Assembly: GCF_943192915.1 (NCBI RefSeq)
Contig: NZ_CALPCD010000004.1
Location: 62,001-126,000, forward strand
Direction: 5' to 3'
Source of the DNA: Anaerotardibacter muris
GTDB lineage: Bacteria > Actinomycetota > Coriobacteriia > Coriobacteriales > Eggerthellaceae
DNA length: 64,000 nucleotides
The translations under genes and the position numbers were made by a program. Positions within the stretch are counted from its first letter, which is position 1, and the number at the start of each line of letters is the position of its first letter. Below the pieces are notes generated by a model, which had not been told where the DNA came from, made no database searches, and worked only from the letters and a program-made list of their open reading frames with translations. Shown here piece by piece: positions 36,600-47,200 of this stretch.

Positions 36600-38090
36600 C
36601 TACTCTTGAACAGGGGTTTCCGTCTTCTGGGCAACTACCGATCGAAGATCGCGGTCGGGGTCCCATGCACCATGGATGGTACGCCCGATCTGCTTGAACT
36701 TCGCAATGTCGGTCTCTGCCATGCCGATGTTATCGCGTTCGCGGTTCGCCGTACGCGGGCCATGCTCGTCAGTCCAGAGGCGCTCAGCTACAGGAGCCCA
36801 AGCTTCAGCAGCAGGCTTCGTCTTCGCACATAATTCTTCAGCGCTCTCTTGCGCCACCAGATCGGTAGAATGCGCGCCCGATTCAGCGACCATGTACTCC
36901 AAGCACTCAGGATTCTCGAGCATCGGGCAGGGACGCATGTAGTTGTCGTTGAAGGGCTGCTCATGATAGTACTGCATGAAGATGGGCGAACGCAGGCAAT
37001 CGAGCAGCGACATATCGTGGATGTTCGCATTCGAATAATGGATGAACACACATGGCTCCACATCGCCCGCCGCATTGATATGCAGGTAGCGACGGCCACC
37101 CGCGATGCAGCCACCCACGTATTCGCCGTCATGCTGGAAATCGAGCGTGAACAGGGGTTTGGTCTGACGCATCTTGTCAACGAACAGATAGAGCTTCTCA
37201 CGCTGTTCAGGCGTTGGCATCAGGCTGGTGGGAGCATCCTTGCCCACCGGCATATAGGTGAAGATCCATGCGAACAGTGCGCCCTTGTCGATCAACCAAT
37301 CGAAGTATTCCTCCTGCGTGACGCTCGCGGAATTCTCTGAGGTATAGCAGATGGAAACACCGAAGGGCAGCTTATGCTTGCGCAGAAGATCCATGGCTTC
37401 ATCGACCTTCTGATAGGTGCCTTCACCACGGCGAGAATCGGTCGCGGCTTCGTCACCTTCAGCAGAGATCGCGGGTACGAAATTCTTCACACGGATGATC
37501 TCCTGGCAGAACTCCTCATCGATCAGCGTGGCATTCGTGAAGCACAAAAACGCACAATCAGGATGAGCTTCGCAGAGCTTGATCAGGTCCTTCTTGCGCA
37601 CCAGCGGCTCGCCACCTGTGTAGATGTAAACATGCACGCCCAGTTCTTTGCCCTGCTTGATGATGGAATCGATATCGTCATAGGACAAGTTGAGCGCATG
37701 ACCATAGTCTGCCGCCCAGCAGCCCGTGCAATGCAAGTTACAAGCACTGGTGGGGTCGAGCAAGATGGCCCACGGGATATTGCAGTCGTACTTGGTGCGA
37801 TTCTGCTCTTGCGTTCCCCATGCAAGGATATTCGCATCCACGATGAATGTCCTGAGCAGTTCATCGCGCACCTCAGGATTAAGGTCCATGAGCTTCATAA
37901 TAAGTTGATACCAATTGTTCTTTGACTCGATCGAGTTGCGGAATGCCGCACGCTGTTCGGTGAACAGAGCATTTGGGACCAATTTATCAAGAGCATCCAT
38001 GATCTTGTTGATGTTCGTCTCTGGATCATCAAGAAGGTAGTTCACTAACTTGTTGAGCGCTGCCCTTTTGATAGTGTCAGTTGCTTTCAC
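36600..38090 (-). CDS. radical SAM/SPASM-type protein
   Basis: Protein of 496 aa. The radical SAM cluster motif is CNLHCTGC (about residue 118), followed by [16 protein letters not shown]-like C-terminal part contains [29 protein letters not shown] and further cysteines for auxiliary Fe-S clusters. Start chosen: GTG at 38090, with GAGGAGG 6 bases upstream. The N-terminal 90 residues are a helical domain without recognisable family. It is cotranscribed with metK and priA. Substrate unknown; homologues in coriobacteria and clostridia are annotated only as radical SAM proteins. Confidence 0.85.
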   Translation of the reverse strand: MKATDTIKRAALNKLVNYLLDDPETNINKIMDALDKLVPNALFTEQRAAFRNSIESKNNWYQLIMKLMDLNPEVRDELLRTFIVDANILAWGTQEQNRTKYDCNIPWAILLDPTSACNLHCTGCWAADYGHALNLSYDDIDSIIKQGKELGVHVYIYTGGEPLVRKKDLIKLCEAHPDCAFLCFTNATLIDEEFCQEIIRVKNFVPAISAEGDEAATDSRRGEGTYQKVDEAMDLLRKHKLPFGVSICYTSENSASVTQEEYFDWLIDKGALFAWIFTYMPVGKDAPTSLMPTPEQREKLYLFVDKMRQTKPLFTLDFQHDGEYVGGCIAGGRRYLHINAAGDVEPCVFIHYSNANIHDMSLLDCLRSPIFMQYYHEQPFNDNYMRPCPMLENPECLEYMVAESGAHSTDLVAQESAEELCAKTKPAAEAWAPVAERLWTDEHGPRTANRERDNIGMAETDIAKFKQIGRTIHGAWDPDRDLRSVVAQKTETPVQE

Positions 38091-38387
38091 AAACCCCTCC
38101 TCTTCTCTTGTTGCGGGCGCTCTTGCACCTGCCTTTCGCAAACGTATAACCTAGTATTATGCCACTTTTTCACGGGTCCTTACAGGCAGCTCTCGGTTTT
38201 CGATGCGTTTCTAGCCATAGAGAATTCCCTGTGAAGTTACCCGACGAAACTGCTTCGCCTGTCTTCCTTGGGTTACCATGTTCAAGAGGAACGCGCAGAC
38301 GAACGGTCTTCAAGCTGCAGACCAGGTCAGCAGCATCTTGAGATAACGAAAGTTCTGTTGTGGTTCGCCTGACAAGAAAGGGTTCGC
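38091..38387. other. 297-base divergent spacer
   Basis: Lies between the radical SAM gene (-) and the ATP-grasp-like gene (+). It holds the GAGGAGG ribosome-binding site of the former and AAAGGGTT of the latter. ATAATACTAGGTTATAC (minus strand, about 38141-38157) may hold -10 elements. No gene or convincing structured RNA is seen. Confidence 0.5.
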
Positions 38388-39785
38388 ATGCTAAGCGACG
38401 ATAAGCTCACTCAAGAATACTTCGATACGATGAACGCCCTAGATGGCGATGCGGAAGGGCGCGCGGCTGCTCAAGCGTATATGGACGCTTCGAGCGCCAT
38501 CGTTCATCATCGTGTGGTAGGCTCGACCTTCGTACCACGCCTCTACAATGATGTGGTCTGGGAGCGTTTTCGCTATGTGGCCGAGACCACCCATACCATC
38601 CTCTGTAAGGTGATCGAACGGTACCGCAGCGACGAGGACTATCGCCAGATCTTCGACTACGACCCACGTTTGGTAGAGCTTGCGCTGCTCCCGCGCGGTT
38701 ACGACGCGGTGCTTCCCTTTGCGCGTCTGGATATCTTCCTCGATGAGAATACGCTCGAGAGCGCCTTTTGCGAGATCAACGGTGATGGCTCAGCTGGTCT
38801 GAACGAAGATCGCGAGATCGTTCACTCCATCGAGCAGAGCGCCACCTTCCGTAGCTTCGCCGAACAGCACACGCTCGCTTCCTGTGAATTGTTCGAAACC
38901 TGGGTGCAGGAATTCATCCGCATCTACAACACCTTCGACCACAAGGTGGACAACCCCCGCTTCGCTATCTGTGACTACCTGGATGTAGGCGTGGTCGACG
39001 AATTCCGCATCTTCAGCGATTACTTCAAAGCTGCAGGTTATGAATGCGTTGTAGCCGACGTACGCGATCTGTATTTCGATGGTACCGACCTGTGCGATAG
39101 CGAAGGGCGCGTGATCAACGCCATCTGGCGCCGGAGCGTGACCAATGACGTGATCGAGCACTGGGATGAATCCCAAGACCTCATCAATGCCGTGCGCGAA
39201 GGAGCCGTGGCGCTGATCGGAGCATTTTCTGGTCATATCATCCACGACAAGCAGATCTTCGAAGCGCTGCGAAACCCCCTGACCAAAGCCTTCCTTACCG
39301 AAGAGGAGAACGCTTTCATCGAAAGTCAGGTCCCTGCAACGTACTTCCTTGCCGATGACGACTGCGATCTTGAGGCTGTTCGTGCGAACAAGGATGCTTG
39401 GATCATCAAACCTACCGATAGCTACGGAGCTCGGGATGTGTATGCGGGCATCGCTTGCAGCCAAAGCGAGTGGGACCACCTGATCGATCGCTATGCTAAC
39501 GGTGCAGCTGGCGCGCCTTTCTTGGTGCAGCGCTATATCACGCCATTCAAGACCCTCACGCTCCCACCAGATTCGGATATCCCCTGGCTCGTAGAGCATG
39601 GCTTCATGGAAGAACCTGTTCCTGGTGAGCCCATCAAGGGAGTGCCCTACAACAACATCAGCGGACTGTACTTGTTCAACGGCACCTTCACAGGCGTATT
39701 CTCGCGCTTAGGGCCACTACCTGCCATCAGCAAGGAGCACAAAGGCATCACCGCAGCCACCATTCGCGTGCTCGATAGGGCTTAG
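38388..39785 (+). CDS. circularly permuted ATP-grasp-like protein
   Basis: Protein of 465 aa. Middle and C-terminal segments with AWIIKPTDSYGARDVYAG (nucleotide-binding Lys), PFLVQRYI and NNISGLYLFNGTFTGVFSR look like the ATP-grasp ligase family with permuted order, akin to glutathionylspermidine-synthase-type ligases. An early FCEINGDGSAGLNED segment belongs to the same family. It likely ligates a carboxylate to an amine with ATP, substrate unknown. AAAGGG precedes the ATG. The next gene starts one base after its stop. Confidence 0.7.
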   Translation: MLSDDKLTQEYFDTMNALDGDAEGRAAAQAYMDASSAIVHHRVVGSTFVPRLYNDVVWERFRYVAETTHTILCKVIERYRSDEDYRQIFDYDPRLVELALLPRGYDAVLPFARLDIFLDENTLESAFCEINGDGSAGLNEDREIVHSIEQSATFRSFAEQHTLASCELFETWVQEFIRIYNTFDHKVDNPRFAICDYLDVGVVDEFRIFSDYFKAAGYECVVADVRDLYFDGTDLCDSEGRVINAIWRRSVTNDVIEHWDESQDLINAVREGAVALIGAFSGHIIHDKQIFEALRNPLTKAFLTEEENAFIESQVPATYFLADDDCDLEAVRANKDAWIIKPTDSYGARDVYAGIACSQSEWDHLIDRYANGAAGAPFLVQRYITPFKTLTLPPDSDIPWLVEHGFMEEPVPGEPIKGVPYNNISGLYLFNGTFTGVFSRLGPLPAISKEHKGITAATIRVLDRA

Positions 39786-39786
39786 C

Positions 39787-40569
39787 TTGGTCAAGCGCTC
39801 GCTCGACATAGTCATCGCCGCTCTGACGGCATTGCTGCTCGCGTTCGGCCTCTTCGGTTCGGGCCTGGTCGCGTGCATGCTGCCGCAGACCACGCAGCTT
39901 TTAGGAGACAACTTCTCGGGTTGGAACGATGCCACTTACCCTCAAGAGACCATGGAAGAGCTTGCCGAAGCGGTCCGTTCTTTTTCCATCGAGGACACGG
40001 GGCGTCAAGCGCTCGAAGATGCCGTTGCTGGCGCGCTGGCCGAGCACTACCCCGAGATCAGTGCATCGCTCAATCGCGGCGGCGAACTCGATGGCGCGAA
40101 CCAGAATGTTGGCGGCAACCTCTTCGCAGGAGGCCTTGGCATTGGGAACGTCATCTCGGTCTATACGCTCCCTGCGAGCGCGGTCGATCATTTGCAAGAT
40201 TGCATCCCCATCTTCGTCACATCACGCATCGCCATCATCTTGAGCTTGGTCTTCGCCCTCTTGGGCGTAGTGCTGCTCATCATCCGCCGCCGCCGCAAGC
40301 TTGCAGGCTGGGTCTTGTTCGTCACGCCGTTGGTGGTCATCGCTACGATCGCCGCGCTTGGTATCTGGGCTTTCGTTGATTTCGATTCGCTATTCACCGC
40401 GCTTCATGGGCTCTTCTTCGCGAACGGCACTTGGATATTCCCCGCCGATTCATTGCTCATCACGCTCTTCCCTGAAGCATTCTGGATGGGCATGGGCGTG
40501 GTATGGGTGTTCATCAGCATCCTTGCGTGTCTTGTGGTATGCCTTATCGGGCGCTTCGTGAAACGATAG
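39787..40569 (+). CDS. DUF1461 (TIGR01906-type) integral membrane protein
   Basis: Protein of 260 aa with about four hydrophobic helices. The C-terminal segment FTALHGLFFANGTWIFPADS and LLITLFPEAFW matches the conserved part of DUF1461 proteins. The N-terminal region between helix one and two is an extracytoplasmic loop of about 110 residues. The start is TTG at 39787, one base after the ATP-grasp stop, so expression is coupled. Function unknown. Confidence 0.75.
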   Translation: MVKRSLDIVIAALTALLLAFGLFGSGLVACMLPQTTQLLGDNFSGWNDATYPQETMEELAEAVRSFSIEDTGRQALEDAVAGALAEHYPEISASLNRGGELDGANQNVGGNLFAGGLGIGNVISVYTLPASAVDHLQDCIPIFVTSRIAIILSLVFALLGVVLLIIRRRRKLAGWVLFVTPLVVIATIAALGIWAFVDFDSLFTALHGLFFANGTWIFPADSLLITLFPEAFWMGMGVVWVFISILACLVVCLIGRFVKR

Positions 40570-40662
40570 CCCCCTCCCGCCCGACCGCACGCCTGCGCGA
40601 GAGCGCGCCGTTGTAAAATACAAGCACTTCGAACACTGAAAGCGACACCTGAAAGGATCGCA

Positions 40663-42159
40663 ATGACCTCAGCTGAAAAACCTGTACGCGTCCGTTTCGC
40701 CCCCTCGCCCACGGGTGAGCTGCACATCGGCGGCGCACGCACTGCAATCTATAACTGGGCGTTTGCTCGAGCAAATAACAGCACGTTCATCCTGCGCATC
40801 GAAGACACCGATCCCGAGCGCTCCACCGAAGAGAACAAGCAGATCATCCTGCGCGCCATGAAGTGGCTCGGCCTTGATTGGGATGAAGGCCCTGAGGTCG
40901 GCGGCGATTTCGGCCCCTACCTGCAGACCGAACGCTTCGATACGTATGCAGCTGCGCTCGAAGTGCTCAAAGAGCGCGACATGGTCTATCCATGCTTCTG
41001 CACCAAAGAAGAGCTTGATGCCAAGCGCGCTGCAGCCGAAGCCACCGAAGGCGGCTATTCTGGCTACGACCGCACCTGCCGCTCGCTTTCCCCTGAGGAA
41101 GCACAGGTGCGCATCGACGCAGGTGAACCCCATGTTTGGCGCCTGAAGGTGCCGCTGGATCACGGCCCAGTCGAATTCGATGACGCGGTCTATGGTCCCA
41201 TGAGCTTCCCCATCGACGTGATGGATGACATGATCTTGGTGCGCTCCGATGGCACCCCTACCTACAACTTCGCAGTGGTCTGCGACGATGCCAACATGGG
41301 CATCACGCATGTCATCCGCGGCGACGACCACCTCTCCAACACGCCGCGCCAGGTACTCATCTACGAAGCGCTCGGCTACGACGTGCCCGAATTCGCCCAC
41401 CTCTCCATGATCTTGGGCCCCGACGGCCGCAAGCTCTCCAAGCGCCGCAACGCCACGTCAGTTGAGCAGTACAAGGAAATGGGTTATCTGCCCGACACGC
41501 TCATCAACTTCCTGGCGCTGCTGGGCTGGTCGCTCGACGGCGAGACCACCATCATCGACCGCGATACGCTCACCAAGAACTTCTCGCTTGACCGCATCAC
41601 GAAGAAGGACGCGATCCTTGACGAGGAAAAGCTTGACTGGATGAACGGTATCTACATCCAGAACATGGGCGCATCCGCGTGGGTCGATGCCGTGGCACCA
41701 TTCCTCATCGAAGCTGGCCTGTGCACCGCGGAAGACATCGAACAGAATCGCGCATGGTTCGAGAAGCTCTATCCGCTGGTCGCTGAACGCATGAAGCGCC
41801 TGACCGAAGCGCCCGAAAAGCTCGCCTTCATCTTCGACGGCCCCAACGTCACGCTCGACGAGAAATCCGTGCAAAAGAACCTGCTCAAGGAAGGTTGCCG
41901 CGCCGATGAGGTATTGCGCGAAGTGCGCGAGATCCTGGCTGACGAGTCCATCCCCTGGGAATGCGACCCGCTGCAGGATAAGGTGCGCGAACTTACCGAG
42001 AAACTCGACCTGAAGGCCAAGCTGGTATTCCAGCCTGTTCGCGTAGCGGTCACCGGTTCGCAGGTTTCCCCGCCACTGTTCGAGAGCATCGAGCTGATGG
42101 ACCGCGATGACGTGCTCGCCCGCATCGACTACACCCTCGCCGAGGTCTTCGGCGCCTAG
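40663..42159 (+). CDS. gltX: glutamyl-tRNA synthetase
   Basis: Class I aminoacyl-tRNA synthetase of 498 aa. HIGH motif in PSPTGELHIGGARTA; KMSKS-like motif in DGRKLSKRRNATSV; zinc-type segment CFCTKEELDAKRAA. It charges tRNA-Glu. The start lies after GAAAGGATCG. A TTGTA-AAA-TACAA dyad with TAAAAT overlapping it (40611-40623) may be the -10. A strong terminator follows at 42173. Confidence 0.96.
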   Translation: MTSAEKPVRVRFAPSPTGELHIGGARTAIYNWAFARANNSTFILRIEDTDPERSTEENKQIILRAMKWLGLDWDEGPEVGGDFGPYLQTERFDTYAAALEVLKERDMVYPCFCTKEELDAKRAAAEATEGGYSGYDRTCRSLSPEEAQVRIDAGEPHVWRLKVPLDHGPVEFDDAVYGPMSFPIDVMDDMILVRSDGTPTYNFAVVCDDANMGITHVIRGDDHLSNTPRQVLIYEALGYDVPEFAHLSMILGPDGRKLSKRRNATSVEQYKEMGYLPDTLINFLALLGWSLDGETTIIDRDTLTKNFSLDRITKKDAILDEEKLDWMNGIYIQNMGASAWVDAVAPFLIEAGLCTAEDIEQNRAWFEKLYPLVAERMKRLTEAPEKLAFIFDGPNVTLDEKSVQKNLLKEGCRADEVLREVREILADESIPWECDPLQDKVRELTEKLDLKAKLVFQPVRVAVTGSQVSPPLFESIELMDRDDVLARIDYTLAEVFGA

Positions 42160-42172
42160 ACCCGCACGACAT

Positions 42173-42216
42173 GGGACACTTTTGCCTCCGTCACCAAAGT
42201 GTCCCATTTTCTTTTT
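42173..42216 (+). terminator. Rho-independent terminator after gltX
   Basis: Perfect 10-bp stem GGGACACTTT / AAAGTGTCCC (42173-42182 and 42196-42205) followed by ATTTTCTTTTT. The stem sequence is related to the dispersed GGGACA repeat family. Confidence 0.92.
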
Positions 42217-42229
42217 GACCAGGGGGTTC

Positions 42230-43459
42230 ATGAGCGACGATAAGAGCATACCTATCAACGCTGCGGCGCTCGAAGCGTTCGCTGCTGGTTCAAGTGCTAC
42301 TAAGAGTGGCTCTGGGCTATCCACGGCTATTCCTAAGACTGCTCCAAGCTCATCCAGGGAGAACCGCGCGAGCGAAACTGAAGCTCGGCAAGAAGATCCA
42401 CGCTTCCCTATCACCGTACTGCCAGGATTCTGTACGCGTCTTGCGGGTAGCACCTGCGATCGCTGCACCTATGTGTGCCCTTATGGTGCGATCTCCTTCG
42501 ATGAAGAGAATCGCCCCCAGATCGAGACCGATTTCTGCACCCGCTGCGGGCTCTGCTGTGGCATATGCGACACCTTCGTGACCGAGCGCATCACCATGAA
42601 CGATCTGCTCGAGAAGGTGGAGCGCCTTTCCGCTGATGGCGAGCCGGTCTTCTTCACTTGCTACGACCAGATCCCTGATGATTTCGAGGTGCACCCTAAT
42701 GTGATCGTGTTGCCCTGCATCGGTGCAGTTGCCCCCGAATTTTGGGCTGCAGCGCTCGAAGCTGCTCCGCAACTCCAGATCTATTGCAACTTTGCGCTCT
42801 GCGAGGATTGCCCCACCGCTGGACCCGATGCTCGCGCGTTCTTCACCCATGCGGTGAACCTTGGCGAGCAGTGGACGCAGATCCATATGGGCAAAGCAGA
42901 CCGCCTGCCCGAAAAAGCCGATCTGCTCACGCGCTTCTTCGATGCCACCTCAGATGAATACCATCGCCGAGGGATCGCCACTTCGCTCATCAATGAAGTA
43001 GAGGATATCGCGTCAGGCAAGCACCGCAAGCGCAATTCCGATACGTTGAACAGCTTTCACGCACGCAAAGAGGCCATGCGCGCACAAGGCCATGCGAAGA
43101 ATCGCCACCATCATTATCACGTGCCGTCACGCGCCAACCAACCGCTGAAGAAGGTCTGGCCTCGCCTACAGCTCATCACGAACACGGTTGAAGCGCATCC
43201 TGATATCGCACCCAACATCCCCCGCTATTTCGCCGCTGTGGATGAAGCCCTATGCGAACACTGCTACGAACCCTGTTTCTCCCACTGCCCCGCTGGCGCA
43301 CGCGCCGTCGACGAAGCTGGCACCATCGCCGTGGACGCTCATCTCTGCATCGCCTGCGGTAACTGCGCCCTCTACTGCCCCACTGGCGCTGCCTACCTCT
43401 ACGAAACCGACGCGCGCATCTTCCTCCCCGAATCCCCTGAGATCTCCGAAGCAGAATAA
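42230..43459 (+). CDS. four-cluster ferredoxin protein with FlpD/MvhD-like domain
   Basis: Protein of 409 aa. First ferredoxin module: CDRCTYVCPYGAI (76-) and CTRCGLCCGIC (103-). Middle domain (about 138-210) contains LPCIGAVAPEFWAAALE and CNFALCEDC, resembling the Cys-rich FlpD/MvhD hydrogenase delta subunit (tentative). Second module: CEHCYEPCFSHCPAGA (342-) and CIACGNCALYCPTGA (373-). Up to four [4Fe-4S] clusters are predicted; it is cytoplasmic with no signal peptide. Start chosen at 42230 after AGGGGG. Probably an electron-transfer hub; partners are not adjacent. A repeat begins at its stop. Confidence 0.82.
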   Translation: MSDDKSIPINAAALEAFAAGSSATKSGSGLSTAIPKTAPSSSRENRASETEARQEDPRFPITVLPGFCTRLAGSTCDRCTYVCPYGAISFDEENRPQIETDFCTRCGLCCGICDTFVTERITMNDLLEKVERLSADGEPVFFTCYDQIPDDFEVHPNVIVLPCIGAVAPEFWAAALEAAPQLQIYCNFALCEDCPTAGPDARAFFTHAVNLGEQWTQIHMGKADRLPEKADLLTRFFDATSDEYHRRGIATSLINEVEDIASGKHRKRNSDTLNSFHARKEAMRAQGHAKNRHHHYHVPSRANQPLKKVWPRLQLITNTVEAHPDIAPNIPRYFAAVDEALCEHCYEPCFSHCPAGARAVDEAGTIAVDAHLCIACGNCALYCPTGAAYLYETDARIFLPESPEISEAE

Positions 43460-43516
43460 CCCGGACACTTCGGGGACAGGTCCCATTTTGTCCCGGACAG
43501 TTTGGGGGCAGGCCTC
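43460..43516. repeat. palindromic repeat, copy E
   Basis: CCCGGACACTTCGGGGACAGG, TCCCATTTTGTCCCGGACAG and a degenerate GGGGGCAGGCC. It starts right after the ferredoxin stop codon (TAA) and resembles copies at 2214 and 31816. Confidence 0.82.
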
Positions 43517-43612
43517 GCAGGGTTCTTGGTTAGTGACACTTGCCAAGGTTTATAATCGAATAAGAGGGAAACCCTCATTCGATCCATCGATTCAACTTCA
43601 AAAGGAGCGACC

Positions 43613-44014
43613 ATGGTAGACGAAACCAACAGCTTGGAAGAGATCCGCGAATACTTCGCACAAGACAAATATGCAGCTCAGGCCCAGTGCTCGATCGTAG
43701 AAGCCCGAGCTAATCACGCCATCTGCGAAATGCCCATCACGCCGAACCACCTGAACGCGAACGGCACCGTGATGGGTGGTGCTATGTTCACGCTGGCCGA
43801 CTTCACTATGGCGGTCATCTCGAATCTCGACAACAAGCCCACCGTCGCCATCGACTGCACCATCCGTTTCTTCTCGCCTGCTAAAGGCCAGAAGCTCATC
43901 GCCACCGGCAGCACCAACAAGGGTGGCCGTAGCGTTGGCTTCTACACCGTCGATATCGCCGACGAACTCGGCACCAACGTCGCCCAATTCGTCTGCACTG
44001 CCCACCGCAGCTAG
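43613..44014 (+). CDS. PaaI-like hotdog thioesterase
   Basis: Protein of 133 aa with a PaaI-type hotdog fold. NHLNANGTVMGGAMFTLADF carries the catalytic-region residues and DNKPTVAIDCTIRFFSPAKG follows. It is about 30 residues shorter than the thioesterase at 7710-8204 and clearly distinct in sequence. AAAGGAG precedes the ATG. Followed by a strong bidirectional terminator. Confidence 0.85.
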   Translation: MVDETNSLEEIREYFAQDKYAAQAQCSIVEARANHAICEMPITPNHLNANGTVMGGAMFTLADFTMAVISNLDNKPTVAIDCTIRFFSPAKGQKLIATGSTNKGGRSVGFYTVDIADELGTNVAQFVCTAHRS

Positions 44015-44060
44015 ACCGTTGAAGCGCTCGCGAAACACCTGTCAGACAATAACGAGCAAA

Positions 44061-44097
44061 AAAGAACGACCAGGGCTAATCCTTGGTCGTTCTTTTT
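44061..44097 (+). terminator. strong bidirectional terminator
   Basis: A 15-bp stem AAAGAACGACCAGGG / CCTTGGTCGTTCTTT with one G-T pair and loop CTAAT, followed by TT on the + strand, and preceded by A-rich sequence that gives a U-tract on the minus strand. Confidence 0.92.
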
Positions 44098-44159
44098 GTC
44101 TCTAGCGCTTTTCTGTCCCGAGCAGAATCACATCTAGTTCAAAGGTGTTTGTTGGACGT

Positions 44160-44213
44160 TTTGAACCTGTCCCCCTTTTCGTCCCGGACAGAATTGAACC
44201 CGTCCCCAATTAG
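44160..44213. repeat. palindromic repeat, copy F
   Basis: TTGAACCTGTCCCCC, TCCCGGACAG and AATTGAACCCGTCCCC. Nearly identical in layout to the copy at 50638. It overlaps the stop codon of mfd (CCCCAATTA). Confidence 0.85.
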
Positions 44214-47200
44214 GTGTAGAGGGATTCCAGGAATGATTGGACGGCGGTTAGGGTGGTGCCGTCTTCGCTTTGGCCTACTACGCGCATAGGCACCATCAAT
44301 TTCTTCTTGTCAGCCAGGTATCGGCCTGACTTCTTGCGGATCTGCGAAGCCTGCGCCTTCGTGAGCGTGATAGGCTCGACCACCAAACGACCACCCGTAA
44401 CCGAGATCGACTCGATGTTGTGCTCACTTGCGAATGCCTTCAAGCGCGCCTTCTGGAACTGATTCACCGTGGCAGGCGGCATCTCACCGTGCTTCGCCAC
44501 GATCTCTTCTGCCAGCTCATCGACGATCGGAATGCTGTCCGCACTCGCCAACTTGCGGTAGAACATCACGCGTTCATCGGCATCGGGTACGTATTCTTCA
44601 GGAATATACGTGTGATCAGGCACGTTGATGACGATATCAGAAAGCGCTTCAGGCAGATAGTTGTCCGCGATGGTCGCGCCCTCGCGCGTGAGCGTGACCG
44701 CCTGCGCGAGCATCTGCGCGTACAGGTCGAAGCCCACCGCCGACATGTTGCCGCTCTGCTCGGCGCCCAGGATGCTGCCCGCGCCGCGAATCTCCAAGTC
44801 CTTCATCGCGATGCGCATGCCGCTGCCCAGATCCGCATTCTCATCAATGGCGATCAAACGCTCACGCGCTTCTTCCGTCAGCGGAACGTTATCGGGGAAC
44901 AGGAAGTACGCATACGCCTGCGTCGACGAACGCCCCACGCGCCCCTTCAGCTGGTACATCTGCGCAAGGCCCAATCGCTGCGAATCTTCGATGATCAGCG
45001 TATTCGTATGCGGATTATCCAAGCCGCTTTCCACGATAGTCGTGGCCACCAGCACATCGATCTGACCCGCCGAGAAATCTTCCATCACGATCTCGAGCTC
45101 TTCTTTGGACATCTTGCCATGCGCCACGCCGATGCGCGCCTCGCCCGCCGCTGCTCGCACGCGCTTCACCGCTTCATCGATCGAGCGCACACGATTGCTC
45201 ACGTAGTAGACCTGTCCCTTACGGTCGAGCTCGCGCCGGATCGCATCCGCCACCAGGTCAGGGTCCCACTCACCCACATGCACCTCGACCGGGCGGCGAT
45301 CATCGGGCGGCGACATGATCAGACTCATGTCGCGCACGCCCGAAAGCCCCATCTGCATGGTGCGCGGGATAGGCGTCGCCGAAAGCGTGAGGATATCGAT
45401 GGACTCACGCATGTTCTTCAGCTGTTCCTTGTGACCCACGCCGAAACGTTGCTCCTCGTCGATGATCACGAGCCCCAGGTCCTTCGGATTCACATCGCGC
45501 GAGAGCAAGCGATGCGTACCGATGAGCACCTGCACTTCCCCATTGGCGAAATCTTCGAGCGTCTTCTTCTGCTGCTTGGGCGTGCGAAAGCGCGAGAGCA
45601 CCTCTACGCGTACCCCAAAGGGATCGAAGCGCTCTTTGAAGGTGGTGTAATGCTGCTGTGCCAAGATGGTCGTTGGACACAGCACCATCACCTGCTTGTG
45701 GTCCTGCGTAGCTTTGAATGCCGCGCGCAAGGCCACCTCGGTCTTGCCGAAGCCCACATCGCCACAGACCAGGCGGTCCATAGGATGGATGGACTGCATA
45801 TCGGTCTTCACATCTGCAATGGCCGCCAGCTGGTCAGGCGTCTCCTGATACGGGAATGCCTCTTCCATCTGATGCTGCCACGGCGTGTCTTCCTTGTACT
45901 GATAGCCCTTCGTTGCTGAGCGGCGCGTATACACGTCAACCAGGTCAAAGGCTAGTTTCTTGGTCGCTTTGCGCGCACGCCCGATAGCGCGCGACCAGTC
46001 CGACGTGTTCAAACGCGTCAGACGCGGACTCGACCCTTCCGGACCAACGTAGCGCGTAACGCGATCGAACTGCTCGACGGGCACGTAGAGCTTGTCGCCT
46101 TCCGCATATTCCAGCAACAGATAATCGCGCTCAACGCCACCAACATCGCGACGCACCAGATCACGGAAGAATGCCACGCCATGATGAGCATGCACGACGT
46201 AGTCGCCGGGCTTATAGGGAAACGTCACGTCCGTCACATCGATGCGACGAGCGCGTCGAACCGCCATGCTGCCCTGCGTATCAGCGAGCGAGACCAGTGC
46301 CAACTTAGCAGCAGGAAAGATCATGCCAAGAGGGATATCCACATCGACGATGTTCACTAGCCCGCGCTGAAGCTTCGGCTTGCGCGGTTCCTTCACAGCT
46401 GATGCCGTATCCTTGGGTGCGATATCCTCTTCAGGCGTACCACGCCCAACATCTCCAGTATCCCCAACATCGCTGCCAGCCGCTTCGCTCGCCCCAGGAG
46501 CCTCTAAATCCCCCGAGGTGAGCACATCGAGCTCCTCTTTGATCGGGATACCTCGATCGACCAATTCCAATTTCATCTCTTGGCGGGCACGAAAATGCGG
46601 CACCGAGAACACCACCGTGAAACCTGTTTGCGTCAGCGAGAGCAACTTTCCGAAGAGCTTATCCTGGTCGCCCGCCACATCCACGCGCTTGACCACCAGT
46701 TCATCATCGAGCTCCACACCAACGCGCATGATCGAGACATAGGTGGCTCGTTGGTTCGCGCCGAAATTCAATTCCTGTGGCGTGAAGAACATCTCTTCGA
46801 GCAGCAATACCGAAGCATCGGCTTTCTTCAGCAGCTCTTCACGGTAATGAAGCGCATCGTCGATCAAGCTGCGCGGCTCTACCACCACTGTCAACGACCC
46901 TGGAGCAAGATACTCGCCTACCGAACCAGCTTCCTCATACAGATACGGCAGCAGCGCTTGCGGCTGATAGAGCTCGGTCTTATCGAGCGCATCGATCAAG
47001 TCGCGATAGATCGGCGTAGTGGTCGATTGCGGCACCAACCGCGCTCGCGCCTGCCCTACGCCTCGGCCCGTTATCTCGTATTCGCGCACCGGGAATATCT
47101 CCACCATCTCGCGCGATGAAAAGGTCTGACCAGTACCTGGTAGGATGCTGCGGATCTCTTCCAGTTCATCGCCGAAGAAATCCAGACGAACAGGATTCAC

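Noticed and set aside
38159..38341. 60-codon ORF in the spacer before the ATP-grasp gene.
   Set aside because: No ribosome-binding site, unusual composition and no family resemblance; treated as chance.
40611..40623. TTGTA-AAA-TACAA palindrome upstream of gltX.
   Set aside because: Short and AT-rich; most likely part of a -10 region rather than an operator.
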